Shown: positions 42,197 through 50,714 of the stretch, in pieces
Layout of the letters: every line of letters starts with the position of its first letter
How positions within the stretch are numbered: the first letter of the stretch is position 1
NCBI RefSeq assembly: GCF_031954365.1
Contig: NZ_JAUSVZ010000004.1
Reading direction: 5' to 3' (one strand)
From: Brevibacillus aydinogluensis
GTDB lineage: Bacteria; Bacillota; Bacilli; Brevibacillales; Brevibacillaceae
DNA: 64,000 nucleotides
Notes under the pieces: model-generated
The model's database searches: none
What the model was told of the DNA's origin: nothing
What the model saw: only the letters and a program-made list of their open reading frames with translations
Program-made: the position numbers and the translations under genes

Positions 42197-43144
42197 ATGC
42201 AGGCGGACGCGGTGTTTGAGGGCGGCGGAGTGAAAGGGATTGCCTTTATCGGAGCGCTGCAGGTGATGGAGGAGCACGGCTATACGTGGAAGAACCTGGC
42301 CGGCACGTCGGCGGGCTCGTTTGTCGCCGCTCTGCTCGGGGCGGGTTACAAGAGCGGAGAGCTCAGGCCTGTGTTTGAGCGGCTGGACTATCTGCATTTT
42401 CTCGAGCGGCGCGGCCTCGGTCGGCTGCCGGTCATCGGTCCATTGTACGAATTGTTCGTGCGGCAGGGGATGTACCGGACCAACCGGATTGAAAGGTTTA
42501 TGGACGAATTGCTGCGGAAAAAAGGCATACGCACCTTTGGGGATCTGCCTCCGGGCAAGCTCAGGATCATCGCGTCCGACATCACGGCGGGAAAAATGCT
42601 GGTTTTGCCGGACGATCTCGTCCAGTTTGACATCGTCCCGGAGGAATTCCCGATCGCCCGGGCCGTCCGCATGTCGTGTTCGCTGCCGTATTTCTTTCAG
42701 CCGGTCCGGTTGCAGCAAAACGGGGAACCGCACTATATCGTGGACGGCGGGCTGCTGAGCAATTATCCGGTCTGGCTGTTTGACGTTCCCGGAAAGCCGC
42801 GCTGGCCGACAATCGGGTTTCGCCTGCACAGTAAACGGGTGGAGCGGGAAGCGTACCGGATTCGGGGCCTTTTTTCGTTTACCCGCAGCCTGATCACCAC
42901 GATGCTGGACGCCCACGACCGGCTGTATGTGGAGCGGGCGCAGGCAGTACGGACGATCTTCATTCCGACGCTGGGGGTGCGGACCACGCATTTCGGCCTT
43001 CCTCCCGAGCTGCGCGCAGCCCTGATACGTTCGGGGGAAGAGGCGGCCCGCCAGTTTCTGGCCAAATGGAACTTCGAGCAGTACGTCGAAGTATTCCGCA
43101 GCATACCGCCAGGACCAAACAAAAAAACAGGCTGCCTCGTATAG
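42197..43144 (+). CDS. yqhO: patatin-like phospholipase (YqhO)
   Basis: This 315-residue protein has the patatin catalytic dyad setting: the oxyanion loop EGGGVKGIAF (8-17), the nucleophile Ser in GTSAGS (about 38) and Asp in VDGGLLSNYP (about 188). It should hydrolyse acyl esters of phospholipids or related lipids; the natural substrate is unknown. It corresponds to YqhO, directly after mntR in Bacillus subtilis. GGAGGGAAGGGAAGGTGAG precedes the ATG. The stop codon lies within the terminator hairpin. Confidence 0.88.
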   Translation: MQADAVFEGGGVKGIAFIGALQVMEEHGYTWKNLAGTSAGSFVAALLGAGYKSGELRPVFERLDYLHFLERRGLGRLPVIGPLYELFVRQGMYRTNRIERFMDELLRKKGIRTFGDLPPGKLRIIASDITAGKMLVLPDDLVQFDIVPEEFPIARAVRMSCSLPYFFQPVRLQQNGEPHYIVDGGLLSNYPVWLFDVPGKPRWPTIGFRLHSKRVEREAYRIRGLFSFTRSLITTMLDAHDRLYVERAQAVRTIFIPTLGVRTTHFGLPPELRAALIRSGEEAARQFLAKWNFEQYVEVFRSIPPGPNKKTGCLV

Positions 43145-43156
43145 GCAGCCTGTTTT
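43128..43156. terminator. terminator between yqhO and yqhP
   Basis: CAGGCTGCCT (43128-43137) and AGGCAGCCTG (43143-43152) form a perfect stem, followed by TTTT on the plus strand and a T7 run on the minus strand. Confidence 0.88.
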
Positions 43157-43203
43157 GCATAAACGGACGGAATACGAATCGGGTAGAAGTGTTTTGCCTG
43201 ATG

Positions 43204-43542
43204 TTACTGCGAGATGTGGTTCTTTGGGTCGCTCTCGTTCTGCTTGTTCTTTGCCCTGCTTTTGGCTCCTTCGATCACACGGAACGGGTGGTTTTTGCGG
43301 CTTGCCGGCGACGACTTTTTCATCGTCGGGCGCGGTGCGGTTTTAGGCTTCGGCTGTTTGTGCCGGTAGGCAGAGGAGAAAACCGAGCCGCTTCGCAGGT
43401 AGTTTCGCACTGCCACAAACAGCAGCACGGACAAGCCGATCACGATCAAGGTGCCGACAGGATTGTCGATGACCTGCCTCAGAAAGCCGTAGGCGGCCAA
43501 CAGCAGCAACGCGACGATGATAGGGGGGATGTGGCGTAACAT
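43204..43542 (-). CDS. yqhP: YqhP / SA1362 family membrane protein
   Basis: The 112-residue product has two N-terminal membrane helices (about 5-22 and 28-46) followed by a strongly basic cytoplasmic tail rich in Lys, Pro and Ser. That is the pattern of the SA1362/YqhP family, whose function is unknown. TGAGGTGAAGCCCT precedes the ATG. It lies after yqhQ on the same strand, 37 bases downstream, and both are divergent from yqhR as in Bacillus subtilis. Confidence 0.8.
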   Translation of the reverse strand: MLRHIPPIIVALLLLAAYGFLRQVIDNPVGTLIVIGLSVLLFVAVRNYLRSGSVFSSAYRHKQPKPKTAPRPTMKKSSPASRKNHPFRVIEGAKSRAKNKQNESDPKNHISQ

Positions 43543-43579
43543 AGGGCTTCACCTCAATGGTATTCTATATGCCTCAACG

Positions 43580-44515
43580 TTATCCGGCGGAGATGAGTCG
43601 CTCTTTGCCTGCGACCTGATCCCGTTCCCGCATTTTGAGAAACGCGGCGATCGCCACTTCCACCTGGCTGTCGTCCGGTTCGCGGGTCGTGATTTTTTGC
43701 AGCCACAGTCCTGGGTAACCCAAATAGCGGAGGATCGGTGTATCGCGCCATTTGTTGGTCCACTGCAGAACTTCGTACGATACCCCGATTACCAGAGGCA
43801 GGAGTACGATGCGCTGCACCACGCGATCCCACAGTGTTTCGTAGGTGAACAGCGAGTAGATGATGACCCCGACGATCACCGTAAAGATCAGAAAGCTGCT
43901 GCCGCAGCGGTAGTGCAGGGTGGAAAATTTTTGCACATTCTCTACTGTCAATTCTACCCCGGATTCAAACGCGTTAATCACCTTGTGTTCGGCTCCGTGG
44001 TATTGAAACAGACGTTTGATGATCGGTGCCTGCGCGATCGCTGTAATGTAGCCGAGCAAAAGCAGGAGTTTGATCACACCTTCCGCCAGGTTTTGGGGAA
44101 TCCCCGCCGGCACCCACTGTCCGAGCAAAAACTGGGCGAGAAAGACCGGCACCAGCGTGAAGGCAAACTTGCCGAACAAGAACGATAGCACCCCGACCAC
44201 GGCTACGCCGAGCACCATTTGCAGCTTGGACGGTCCTGAGTCCACGTCGTCGTCCGATTCCATGCTGTACCGTTCGGTAGCGAAATTCAGATGTTTGGCT
44301 CCGTTTGCGCTGGCTTCGATCAAGCCGACGATACCGCGGACAAAGGGGATTTTTTTCAAGCTGTTTGCCCATTTATATTCCGAACGCGGAGCTTCGTAAT
44401 ACTCGATTTCCTGATTTTTCCTGCGGATGGCAGTGACGGTCACTCGTTTGCCGCCAAACATGACGCCTTCGATGACGGCCTGCCCGCCGTAACTGGGTAC
44501 GTTTTGCTGCGCCAA
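43580..44515 (-). CDS. yqhQ: YqhQ (DUF1385) membrane protein
   Basis: This DUF1385 protein has the family opening YGGQAVIEGVMFGGKR, four to five membrane segments, the conserved YHGAEHKVINAFE block with two histidines and a LHYRCGSSFLIF region. The His/Glu/Cys cluster suggests metal binding, but the function is not known. I take the TTG at 44515 as the start (311 residues) because AAGGTG lies eight bases upstream; in-frame GTG codons further upstream lack a ribosome site. It is co-transcribed with yqhP. Confidence 0.85.
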   Translation of the reverse strand: MAQQNVPSYGGQAVIEGVMFGGKRVTVTAIRRKNQEIEYYEAPRSEYKWANSLKKIPFVRGIVGLIEASANGAKHLNFATERYSMESDDDVDSGPSKLQMVLGVAVVGVLSFLFGKFAFTLVPVFLAQFLLGQWVPAGIPQNLAEGVIKLLLLLGYITAIAQAPIIKRLFQYHGAEHKVINAFESGVELTVENVQKFSTLHYRCGSSFLIFTVIVGVIIYSLFTYETLWDRVVQRIVLLPLVIGVSYEVLQWTNKWRDTPILRYLGYPGLWLQKITTREPDDSQVEVAIAAFLKMRERDQVAGKERLISAG

Positions 44516-44651
44516 TCCTATCACCTTCCTTACCACATATTGTACCGGAAACGGCACGCGCAGGCTATAAGCAGTTCACACGCTGCCATTCAATTGTCAA
44601 CAATTAGTGAAAACCGGAACTGCGGCGCATACTACACCTGAGGTGATGCAC

Positions 44652-45140
44652 ATGGACGCAACCAGGACACAAAAGGCGGAACAGCAGGGCACGGCAGGCT
44701 TGTCGGCCGGGCAGCAGGGCAGTGCAAAAGCGCTGGCGCTCGCCAAGGTGGGAGAAGTGGCTTTCTGGGGGACGGTTGTGTGGGGGCTGATCCGCGCTGC
44801 CGCCCATTATCTGAACTTCACACCATACGGCGTGGAAGCGTTCGCCCGGCCGATTCTCGGCATGGTGAGGGCAAACTCCTGGGCGGGCGTCGGACTGGGG
44901 GCGCTGATGCTGCTCGTGGAGACGATCGTGGCCGTCTTCTTGTATTCGCTAGTGTTCGGCAAAATCCGCTTGTGGTGGTTCGGGTTGCTGTACGGCCTGA
45001 TCCTTTTTGCCGTGGCAGGGTACTTCTTTCGCATCGGCAATTGGAATCAAGCGACGCTCAGCACCGAACTGGCCTGGTATCTGTCATTCGGCCTGTTTGC
45101 CGGGATGTCGATCTCGCTGGAGCAATCAGACAAAGCCTGA
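44652..45140 (+). CDS. yqhR: YqhR membrane protein
   Basis: The 162-residue protein has a hydrophilic N-terminus (1-30) and four membrane helices, with FWGTVVWGLIRAAAHYLNFT and LLYGLILFAVAGYFF typical of YqhR. The function is unknown. TGAGGTG sits seven bases before the ATG at 44652; the ATG two codons earlier is too close. The neighbours (yqhQ divergent, aroQ downstream) match Bacillus subtilis yqhR. Confidence 0.85.
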   Translation: MDATRTQKAEQQGTAGLSAGQQGSAKALALAKVGEVAFWGTVVWGLIRAAAHYLNFTPYGVEAFARPILGMVRANSWAGVGLGALMLLVETIVAVFLYSLVFGKIRLWWFGLLYGLILFAVAGYFFRIGNWNQATLSTELAWYLSFGLFAGMSISLEQSDKA

Positions 45141-45145
45141 TGCTG

Positions 45146-45173
45146 TTCAAGCCCTTCCTCTGTGTGGTAAAAT
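45146..45173 (+). promoter_or_regulatory. putative promoter of aroQ
   Basis: TTCAAG (45146-45151), a 16-base spacer and TAAAAT (45168-45173) lie about 70 bases before aroQ. Confidence 0.45.
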
Positions 45174-45240
45174 ATTTCTCTAGTAAAAATCTTTTTACAA
45201 AAAGATGTTCAACTGAATCTCACACGGGGAGGAATGGACG

Positions 45241-45681
45241 ATGGTATCCGTCCTGCTGCTGAACGGCCCGAACCTCAACCTCCTGGGGAAGCGGGAACCT
45301 GACGTGTACGGAAGCGAGACGCTGGACGACGTGCTTGCTCGGCTGGAAAAAGTGATGGAGGAACTGGGCGGCAGGCTGGAACACTGTCAGTCCAACCATG
45401 AAGGCGTCTTGATCGACGCCATTCACCGGGCCAAAGGGGTGCACGACGGCATCGTGATCAATCCCGGCGCCTTCACCCATTACAGCTACGCACTGCGGGA
45501 CGCGCTGGCAGGGGTGGCGCTGCCGACGATCGAGGTACATATTTCCAACGTTCACGCCCGCGAGCCGTTCCGCCATCAGTCTGTCATTGCGCCGGTCGTG
45601 CTGGGACAGGTGGTCGGACTGGGAACGGACGGATACGAATGGGCGCTGCGCGCACTGGTCCGCAAACTGACGCAGGGATAA
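45241..45681 (+). CDS. aroQ: type II 3-dehydroquinate dehydratase
   Basis: AroQ dehydrates 3-dehydroquinate to 3-dehydroshikimate, the third step toward chorismate. The 146 residues carry the type II hallmarks: LLNGPNLNLLGKREPDVYG (with Asn and Arg/Tyr of the lid), QSNHEG, INPGAFTHYS and VEVHISN-like VHISNVHAREPFRHQS with catalytic His. GGGGAGGAATGGACG precedes the ATG. It lies 37 bases before yqhT, as in Bacillus subtilis yqhS-yqhT-efp. Confidence 0.96.
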   Translation: MVSVLLLNGPNLNLLGKREPDVYGSETLDDVLARLEKVMEELGGRLEHCQSNHEGVLIDAIHRAKGVHDGIVINPGAFTHYSYALRDALAGVALPTIEVHISNVHAREPFRHQSVIAPVVLGQVVGLGTDGYEWALRALVRKLTQG

Positions 45682-45718
45682 AGGCACGGAAGAACAAAAA
45701 ATCAAAGGGGAGAGGGTC

Positions 45719-46789
45719 ATGGAACAACGGCTTGTGAGACTTCGCGACGCCTTGTCGCAGCTCGGCGCAGATGCGCTGATTACGGAAAAGAAGGAAAACC
45801 GGTTTTACTTGAGCGGCTTTACCGGCTCCACCGGCTGGGTGATCGTGACGGAAAAAGAGGCATTTCTCGTCACTGACTTCCGCTACATCGAGCAGGCGCA
45901 GGAGCAGGCGCCCCATTTTCGTGTGGTCAACAACGAACGCAAACCGGTGGAAGCGATCGCCCGCGTGCTGAAGGAAGCGGGCGTAAAGCGGCTTGCCTTT
46001 GAGAGCAGCGTGTCGTTTGGCACCTATCAGGAATGGAGCAAGGCGTTTGACGGTGTCGAGCTTGTGCCGACGAGCGGTCTGATGGAAAAACTGCGCATGT
46101 ACAAGGACCCCTCCGAGCTGGCGATCATCCGCGAAGCAGTGCGCATCGCCGACGAGGCGTACCAGCATATTCAGGGCTACATCAAACCAGGCGTCCGCGA
46201 GGTGGACGTGGCGTTGGAGCTGGAGTTTTTCATGCGCAAACGCGGTGCGGAAGCTGCTGCGTTTGACATCATCGTGGCGTCCGGTGTGCGCGGGGCACTG
46301 CCGCACGGGCGAGCCAGCGAGAAGGTCATCCAGGCGGGCGAAATGGTCACGCTGGACTTCGGTGCGGCCTACAAAGGATACAACTCCGACATCACCCGCA
46401 CCCTGTCCGTCGGGGAACCGGACCCCAAGCTGAAGGAGATTTACGACATCGTCCTGCGCGCCCAGATCGCCGGCGTAGCGGCCTTGAAACCGGGTGTGAC
46501 CGGCAAGGAAGCGGATGCTGTCACGCGCGAGATCATCACTGCCGCGGGCTACGGAGACGCGTACGGACACAGCGCGGGTCACGGCCTGGGCGTGGAAGTG
46601 CATGAGCTGCCCAATCTGTCGACGGTGAGTCCCTTCGTGCTGGAACCGGGCATGCTGGTCACGATGGAGCCGGGCATCTACATCAGCGGCCTTGGCGGGG
46701 TGCGCATCGAGGACGACGTGCTGATCACCGCGGACGGCCACGAGGTACTGACATCCTCGACGAAAGAGTTGCTCATTTTGCCGGTCTAA
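45719..46789 (+). CDS. yqhT: Xaa-Pro peptidase (M24B, YqhT)
   Basis: The 356-residue enzyme should cleave the N-terminal residue from Xaa-Pro peptides. Residues 1-130 form the creatinase-like N-domain (FYLSGFTGSTGW). Residues 135-356 form the pita-bread catalytic domain with the metal ligands in LDFGAAYKGYNSDITRT, HSAGHGLGVEVHE, TMEPGIYI and RIEDDV. The ATG follows GGGGAGAGGGTC. It lies upstream of efp, whose promoter -35 element overlaps this gene's 3' end. Confidence 0.94.
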   Translation: MEQRLVRLRDALSQLGADALITEKKENRFYLSGFTGSTGWVIVTEKEAFLVTDFRYIEQAQEQAPHFRVVNNERKPVEAIARVLKEAGVKRLAFESSVSFGTYQEWSKAFDGVELVPTSGLMEKLRMYKDPSELAIIREAVRIADEAYQHIQGYIKPGVREVDVALELEFFMRKRGAEAAAFDIIVASGVRGALPHGRASEKVIQAGEMVTLDFGAAYKGYNSDITRTLSVGEPDPKLKEIYDIVLRAQIAGVAALKPGVTGKEADAVTREIITAAGYGDAYGHSAGHGLGVEVHELPNLSTVSPFVLEPGMLVTMEPGIYISGLGGVRIEDDVLITADGHEVLTSSTKELLILPV

Positions 46790-46797
46790 TTTATACT
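46769..46797 (+). promoter_or_regulatory. putative promoter of efp
   Basis: TTGCTC (46769-46774), a 17-base spacer and TATACT (46792-46797) straddle the yqhT stop codon, 32 bases before efp. Confidence 0.6.
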
Positions 46798-46829
46798 AGT
46801 TGTGTTATTCGTTGATTGGGAGGACTACC

Positions 46830-47387
46830 ATGATTTCTGTGAACGACTTTCGTACTGGTTTGACCATCGAAGTAGATGGCAACATTTATCAGGTAATCGA
46901 ATTCCAACACGTAAAGCCCGGGAAAGGTGCAGCTTTCGTTCGTTCCAAGCTGCGCAACCTGCGCAACGGCAACATCACGGAAATGACGTTCCGTGGCGGT
47001 GAAAAGGTGAACCCGGCCCGCATTGAAACGTCGACAATGCAGTACCTGTACAACAGCGGTGACGAGTACACCTTCATGAATACCGAGACGTACGAGCAGA
47101 TCACGTTCACGCGTCAGCAAATTGAGCGCGAACTGAAATTCCTCAAGGAAAACATGAACGTACAGATCATGCAGTACAACGGTGAGACCATCGGTATTCA
47201 ACTGCCGAACACGGTTGAACTGGTAGTGACCGAGTGCGAGCCGGGCGTAAAAGGCGACACTGCGTCCAACGTGACGAAAAAGGCAACGCTGGAAACCGGC
47301 TTTGTGGTCAACGTGCCGCTGTTCGTAGAAGAAGGCGACAAGCTGATCATCGACACGCGCACGGAACAATACGTTTCCCGCGCATAA
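46830..47387 (+). CDS. efp: elongation factor P
   Basis: EF-P enters the ribosomal E/P site to relieve stalling at polyproline stretches. The 185 residues contain the three beta-barrel domains of the family. Lys32, in KPGKGAAF at the tip of domain I, corresponds to the lysine that carries 5-aminopentanol in Bacillus subtilis. The C-terminal signature reads IDTRTEQYVSRA. TGGGAGGACTACC precedes the ATG at 46830. A strong terminator follows. Confidence 0.97.
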   Translation: MISVNDFRTGLTIEVDGNIYQVIEFQHVKPGKGAAFVRSKLRNLRNGNITEMTFRGGEKVNPARIETSTMQYLYNSGDEYTFMNTETYEQITFTRQQIERELKFLKENMNVQIMQYNGETIGIQLPNTVELVVTECEPGVKGDTASNVTKKATLETGFVVNVPLFVEEGDKLIIDTRTEQYVSRA

Positions 47388-47405
47388 ACGCGGATGTTTG
47401 CACGT

Positions 47406-47438
47406 AAGGCTGTACCCAAACAGGGTACAGCCTTTTTT
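47406..47438 (+). terminator. terminator after efp
   Basis: AAGGCTGTACCC and GGGTACAGCC(TT) pair perfectly around AAACA and end in TTTTTT. Confidence 0.93.
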
Positions 47439-47471
47439 CTTTGCCGGATTGTCAACACACTGAGCGGACGG

Positions 47472-47918
47472 TTACGTCCGTCCGCCAAACCACTCACACA
47501 GCTTGAGAACAAATGCGGTGATGCCCGCCGCCATCAAGGGCCCGACAGGGATGCCGCGCAAAAAGACGATGCCAAAAATGGAGCCGATCACCAGACCGAC
47601 GATGATGTGCGGCTCGGCGCGCAGCAGGTCAAGCCCCTTTCCGTTCATCCACGTGGCGATGGCGCCGCCTGCCATGGCGAGCAGGCCCATCACTGTCGTA
47701 AACAACGGCGTTACATCCCGCCAGGAAATCTTTTCGTTGGCGAACGGCACCAGCACGGAGATGGTCAAAAACAACAGGCCCAGTTCCAGCCCGCGCCGTT
47801 CGACGGCGGGAAAAAATCGTTCCAGTGCGGTCAGTTTTAACACCAGCAGGATGCTGGCGGCTGTGGCGATGATCGGCGATCGTCCGAGCAGCCCGATCAC
47901 GATCAGGATGACAAGCAT
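47472..47918 (-). CDS. DUF441 / UPF0756 membrane protein
   Basis: The 148-residue product has four to five membrane helices, with GLLGRSPIIATAASILLVLKLT, GLELGLLFLTISVLVPFA and the conserved GIPVGPLMAAGITAFVLKL at the end. This is the UPF0756 (YtwI-type) family of unknown function. I start at the ATG at 47918, which has AGGAG five bases upstream. It lies just downstream of comB on the same strand and may be the last gene of that unit. Confidence 0.82.
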   Translation of the reverse strand: MLVILIVIGLLGRSPIIATAASILLVLKLTALERFFPAVERRGLELGLLFLTISVLVPFANEKISWRDVTPLFTTVMGLLAMAGGAIATWMNGKGLDLLRAEPHIIVGLVIGSIFGIVFLRGIPVGPLMAAGITAFVLKLCEWFGGRT

Positions 47919-47972
47919 CACTTCTCCTGGCATCATCGGCATCAAAACCCCTGTCCCTGTTCTGCTTACACT

Positions 47973-48689
47973 TTATGAGACAAGGGTTGGGAGTATGCGT
48001 CGATCCTTCACCACCGGAACCAACTGGTAGCGGTCGATCTGGGAGCAGAAGCGAATGTCTTCCTCGCAGTGGTGCTGGGTCAGCCGTTTGCCCGTGGTGG
48101 TGCGAGCCATCACCTCTTCCAGCCGGTCGCATACGTACAGATAGCTCGCTTTCAGCGCCTCCCCCAGGTCACACACCTGGATGTGGGGGCGCATTTGTTG
48201 TGCTGTGTGGATCATCAGGCCGGCGGCCAGTCCGTCCTCCAGGGCGAACTCGGAGCGAGTGCCGGCACAGTACAGCGTGATGTCCAGTTTGTGCGACAGG
48301 GCGTACCGGATACAGGAGGTGGCATTCAAAAAACAGCCGATGACAAGAACCTGGGCCCGCTCGGCTTTTTGAATCGCGCGAGTGCCGTTGGTCGTGGTGA
48401 GAACCAACTGCCGTCCGGCACGGGTCTGTCGGGCCAGCTCAGTCGGCGAATTGTTGCAGTCGAAATCGGCGATCTTGCGGCAGTGCCGTTCACCGGCAAG
48501 AACGCTTTCGGCCGAGCGCAGCGCGTGGGCCTGGCCGATCGTCTCCACCGGGAGGACCTCTTGAAATCCGCTGCCTAAAGCGGTGACGATCGTGCTGGAG
48601 GCACGCAGCACGTCGATCACCACGACGACGCGGTTGCTGATTTGATCAAAACGTATCTCCTCCACGGTCGGCACCACCGCTATTCTCAT
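47973..48689 (-). CDS. comB: 2-phosphosulfolactate phosphatase
   Basis: ComB removes phosphate from 2-phosphosulfolactate to give 3-sulfolactate. The 238 residues match the family: an opening DVLRASSTIVTAL, a GERHC(R)KI...FDCNNSPTE segment with the Cys/Asp/Asn cluster, LVLTTTNGTRAI, and VLVIGCFLNATSCI. In Bacillus subtilis the homologue YitC works with YitD to make 3-sulfolactate, a major spore metabolite. The start codon overlaps the end of comA by four bases, so translation is coupled. Confidence 0.9.
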   Translation of the reverse strand: MRIAVVPTVEEIRFDQISNRVVVVIDVLRASSTIVTALGSGFQEVLPVETIGQAHALRSAESVLAGERHCRKIADFDCNNSPTELARQTRAGRQLVLTTTNGTRAIQKAERAQVLVIGCFLNATSCIRYALSHKLDITLYCAGTRSEFALEDGLAAGLMIHTAQQMRPHIQVCDLGEALKASYLYVCDRLEEVMARTTTGKRLTQHHCEEDIRFCSQIDRYQLVPVVKDRRILPTLVS

Positions 48690-49501
48690 GGAGCGATCCT
48701 CCTTCCCTCCAGCAAAGCCGCCGTATCCGCCCGCAAGCCCCGGCGCAGGGTCTCCACGGCGAGGATGTCTGTATAGGCGACGTTTCCCAAATTGACGTCA
48801 CACCCCAGGGTGCGGATCAAGGCCACCTGCTGTTCCTTGTGCGGCGCCTCCCAGATCAGCCGACAGGCAAGGTCCCCGGCCGCCTGGGCGATCTCCTGCA
48901 CAAACGCGTGATCCACCATGCCTTCGCAGTCAAACACGCCGACCGTTCCGCTCTCCCGCGCTTCCACGATCACGTAGCTGGCGCCCGCGCGCACATCCTG
49001 TTCCAGCGTGCGCAGCAGATCGTCGCGTTCCGCCCGGAAATGGGCTGCTTTTTTGCCAAATTCCGTGTATACCGTCAACCCCGCGTCTGCCGCAGCAGCG
49101 ATTGCCCGACGGCGCATGTCGTCAGAGAGCGGAAAGGTTCCGTCGGAAATCTCCACCGCGTTGAAACCGAGGTCAAGCAGCCTGGCCATGTACGCTTCCG
49201 GTGACGAATGGCGGATGGCAATCTCAAACAGGGTGCCGCCCGGCATGATGTGCAGGTCAAGTGCCTTGGCGAGCGCCACTTTTTGGTACAGAACACCGGC
49301 GGGATAGAGCGTCGAAGTGCCAAACCCCAGTTTGTAAATGTCGATATACGGCGCGGCCAGTTCCATCAGATCTTGAAAGGTGTTCAGCCCAAGCCCTTTG
49401 TCGATGACCATGGTCAATCCGCGGGAGCGCGGTTTGGATTGCCGCTCGCCAAACGGATCAGACCAGCTCACGGGCCAGAATGGGATGTCGCTGTCTAGCA
49501 T
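48686..49501 (-). CDS. comA: phosphosulfolactate synthase
   Basis: ComA joins sulfite to phosphoenolpyruvate to give (R)-2-phosphosulfolactate. The 271-residue protein has the TIM-barrel family blocks: TMVIDKGLGLNTFQDLMELA, YIDIYKLGFGTSTLY, GFNAVEISDGTFPL, VYTEFGKK, ASYVIVEARESGT and DVNLGNVAYTDI. It corresponds to YitD. The ATG at 49501 is preferred because GAGG lies upstream at useful spacing; an ATG five codons earlier is possible. An AC-N17-CATACACT element upstream suggests mother-cell expression. Confidence 0.9.
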   Translation of the reverse strand: MLDSDIPFWPVSWSDPFGERQSKPRSRGLTMVIDKGLGLNTFQDLMELAAPYIDIYKLGFGTSTLYPAGVLYQKVALAKALDLHIMPGGTLFEIAIRHSSPEAYMARLLDLGFNAVEISDGTFPLSDDMRRRAIAAAADAGLTVYTEFGKKAAHFRAERDDLLRTLEQDVRAGASYVIVEARESGTVGVFDCEGMVDHAFVQEIAQAAGDLACRLIWEAPHKEQQVALIRTLGCDVNLGNVAYTDILAVETLRRGLRADTAALLEGRRIAP

Positions 49502-49537
49502 TGGCGGTTTCCTCATTTCTTTTTAGGCGTTTGCTTC

Positions 49538-49564
49538 AGTGTATGTAGGCGGCCGAAAAGGAGT
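49538..49564 (-). promoter_or_regulatory. possible mother-cell promoter of comA-comB
   Basis: On the minus strand CATACACT (49545-49538) matches the sigma-E -10 pattern CATACANT exactly. An AC 17 bases upstream (49564-49563) fits sigma-K spacing; no ATA-type sigma-E -35 is present. Either mother-cell factor would suit spore sulfolactate synthesis. Confidence 0.4.
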
Positions 49565-49660
49565 GAGCCAACCGCCCATAGGCTATTGCCCAGCCAAAAG
49601 GTGTGATGAAACCGGCGAGGACGGGCATAGAGTGAGGAAGAGGAGGGAGGACGAGGCTGG

Positions 49661-49924
49661 ATGTGGGAAAAAGCAATACTCGGGATGGCTGCGCTCAGGA
49701 TGATGTCCGGAACGCTTGAACTGTTGGTCGCCCTGCTGATCTTGAAGGTGAACCAAGTGGAAAAGGCCCTGCTGATCAACTCCAGTCTGGCAATCGTTGG
49801 GCCGCTGGTGCTGCTGACGACCACGACCGTCGGGTTGATCGGCATGTCGGACCGGATCAGTTTCACCAAAATTGCCTGGATCTTCCTCGGCATCGTCTGC
49901 ATCTTTATCGGCGTGCGCAAGTAA
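49661..49924 (+). CDS. yqhV: YqhV family membrane protein
   Basis: The 87-residue protein has three membrane helices: ILGMAALRMMSGTLELLVALLIL, SSLAIVGPLVLLTTTTVGLIG and a final IAWIFLGIVCIFIGV. Length and pattern match YqhV, which lies between efp and spoIIIAA in Bacillus subtilis and belongs to the sporulation sigma-E regulon there. Its role is unknown. GGAGGACGAGG precedes the ATG. Confidence 0.85.
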   Translation: MWEKAILGMAALRMMSGTLELLVALLILKVNQVEKALLINSSLAIVGPLVLLTTTTVGLIGMSDRISFTKIAWIFLGIVCIFIGVRK

Positions 49925-50011
49925 GCGGACATGTTCGGCAGATTGGATTGGTAACCAGAACGTCTTTCGGGAACAATAGGGCAAGCACCGGTTAGAGGAG
50001 GGAAGCCCATC

Positions 50012-50506
50012 ATGTTGGAAACGTTGGAAAACCGCATTGCCTATCTGCGCGGATTGGCGGAAGGACTGGACATACAGGAGAACAGCCGAGAGGGAAAGAT
50101 TCTCGCGGAGATGATTGAACTGGTCGACGACATCTACGGTGCGTTCCGCGAGCTGCACGCCCGCGTGGAAGAAACGGAGCGTTACGCGGAGGCCATCGAC
50201 GAAGACCTGGAAGACGTGGAGCTGTACCTGTTCAACGACGATGAGGCCCTGTACGAGACCGTAGAGGACTGTTCCGTGGATGGGCAGGCAGCGTACGAGT
50301 CATTCGCCGATCACGATGACGATGAGGATGCGCATTTGTACGAGACAGGAGAGCGTGATCACGTCTTGTCGTCGCACGCCCTTGAGTGTCCATCCTGCCG
50401 GGAGGTTCTCTTTTTTCACGAAGGTGTGGACGGTGAAGGCTACCACCACTACATCGTCGAGCCGTATCGCGACGAAGCCGAGTACGAGCCGATCAACCCG
50501 ACATGA
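50012..50506 (+). CDS. CD1247-type protein with C-terminal zinc-ribbon remnant
   Basis: The 164 residues start with a helical domain, MLETLENRIAYLRGLAEGL...MIELVDDIYGAF, matching the CD1247 N-terminal domain. A long acidic stretch (about 65-120, many Asp/Glu) follows. The end contains ECPSCREVLFF, one CxxC pair of what in relatives is a full zinc ribbon; the second pair is absent here. The function is unknown; the family often sits near sporulation genes in Bacilli and Clostridia. TTAGAGGAGGGAAG precedes the ATG. Confidence 0.75.
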   Translation: MLETLENRIAYLRGLAEGLDIQENSREGKILAEMIELVDDIYGAFRELHARVEETERYAEAIDEDLEDVELYLFNDDEALYETVEDCSVDGQAAYESFADHDDDEDAHLYETGERDHVLSSHALECPSCREVLFFHEGVDGEGYHHYIVEPYRDEAEYEPINPT

Positions 50507-50593
50507 GTACATCGATTCCGGCAGACATACGAGCTCGCGGCCGGATTTGCCGGTCAATCTGGCTTGTCTCTTCGCATGCGCGTCTGCCGTTTG

Positions 50594-50622
50594 GCGCTTG
50601 CCCTGCGGCAGGCGTTTTTTCT
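50594..50622 (+). terminator. terminator after the CD1247-type gene
   Basis: CGCTTGCC and GGCAGGCG pair with one T/G mismatch around CTGC, followed by TTTTTTC. It insulates the spoIIIA operon. Confidence 0.75.
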
Positions 50623-50626
50623 TGGC

Positions 50627-50654
50627 ATAAAACTCGTCCATGGGCGCATAGGAT
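50627..50654 (+). promoter_or_regulatory. putative sigma-E promoter of spoIIIAA-AH
   Basis: ATA (50627-50629), a 17-base spacer and CATAGGAT (50647-50654) fit the sigma-E pattern ATA-N16-18-CATACANT with two mismatches. It lies about 60 bases before spoIIIAA, where a sigma-E promoter is known in Bacillus subtilis. Confidence 0.6.
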
Positions 50655-50714
50655 GGAGGTAAGTCAAAGTGGACAAAGGCTGACACCACCCGCCAGCCGC
50701 AAAAGGAGGGGACG

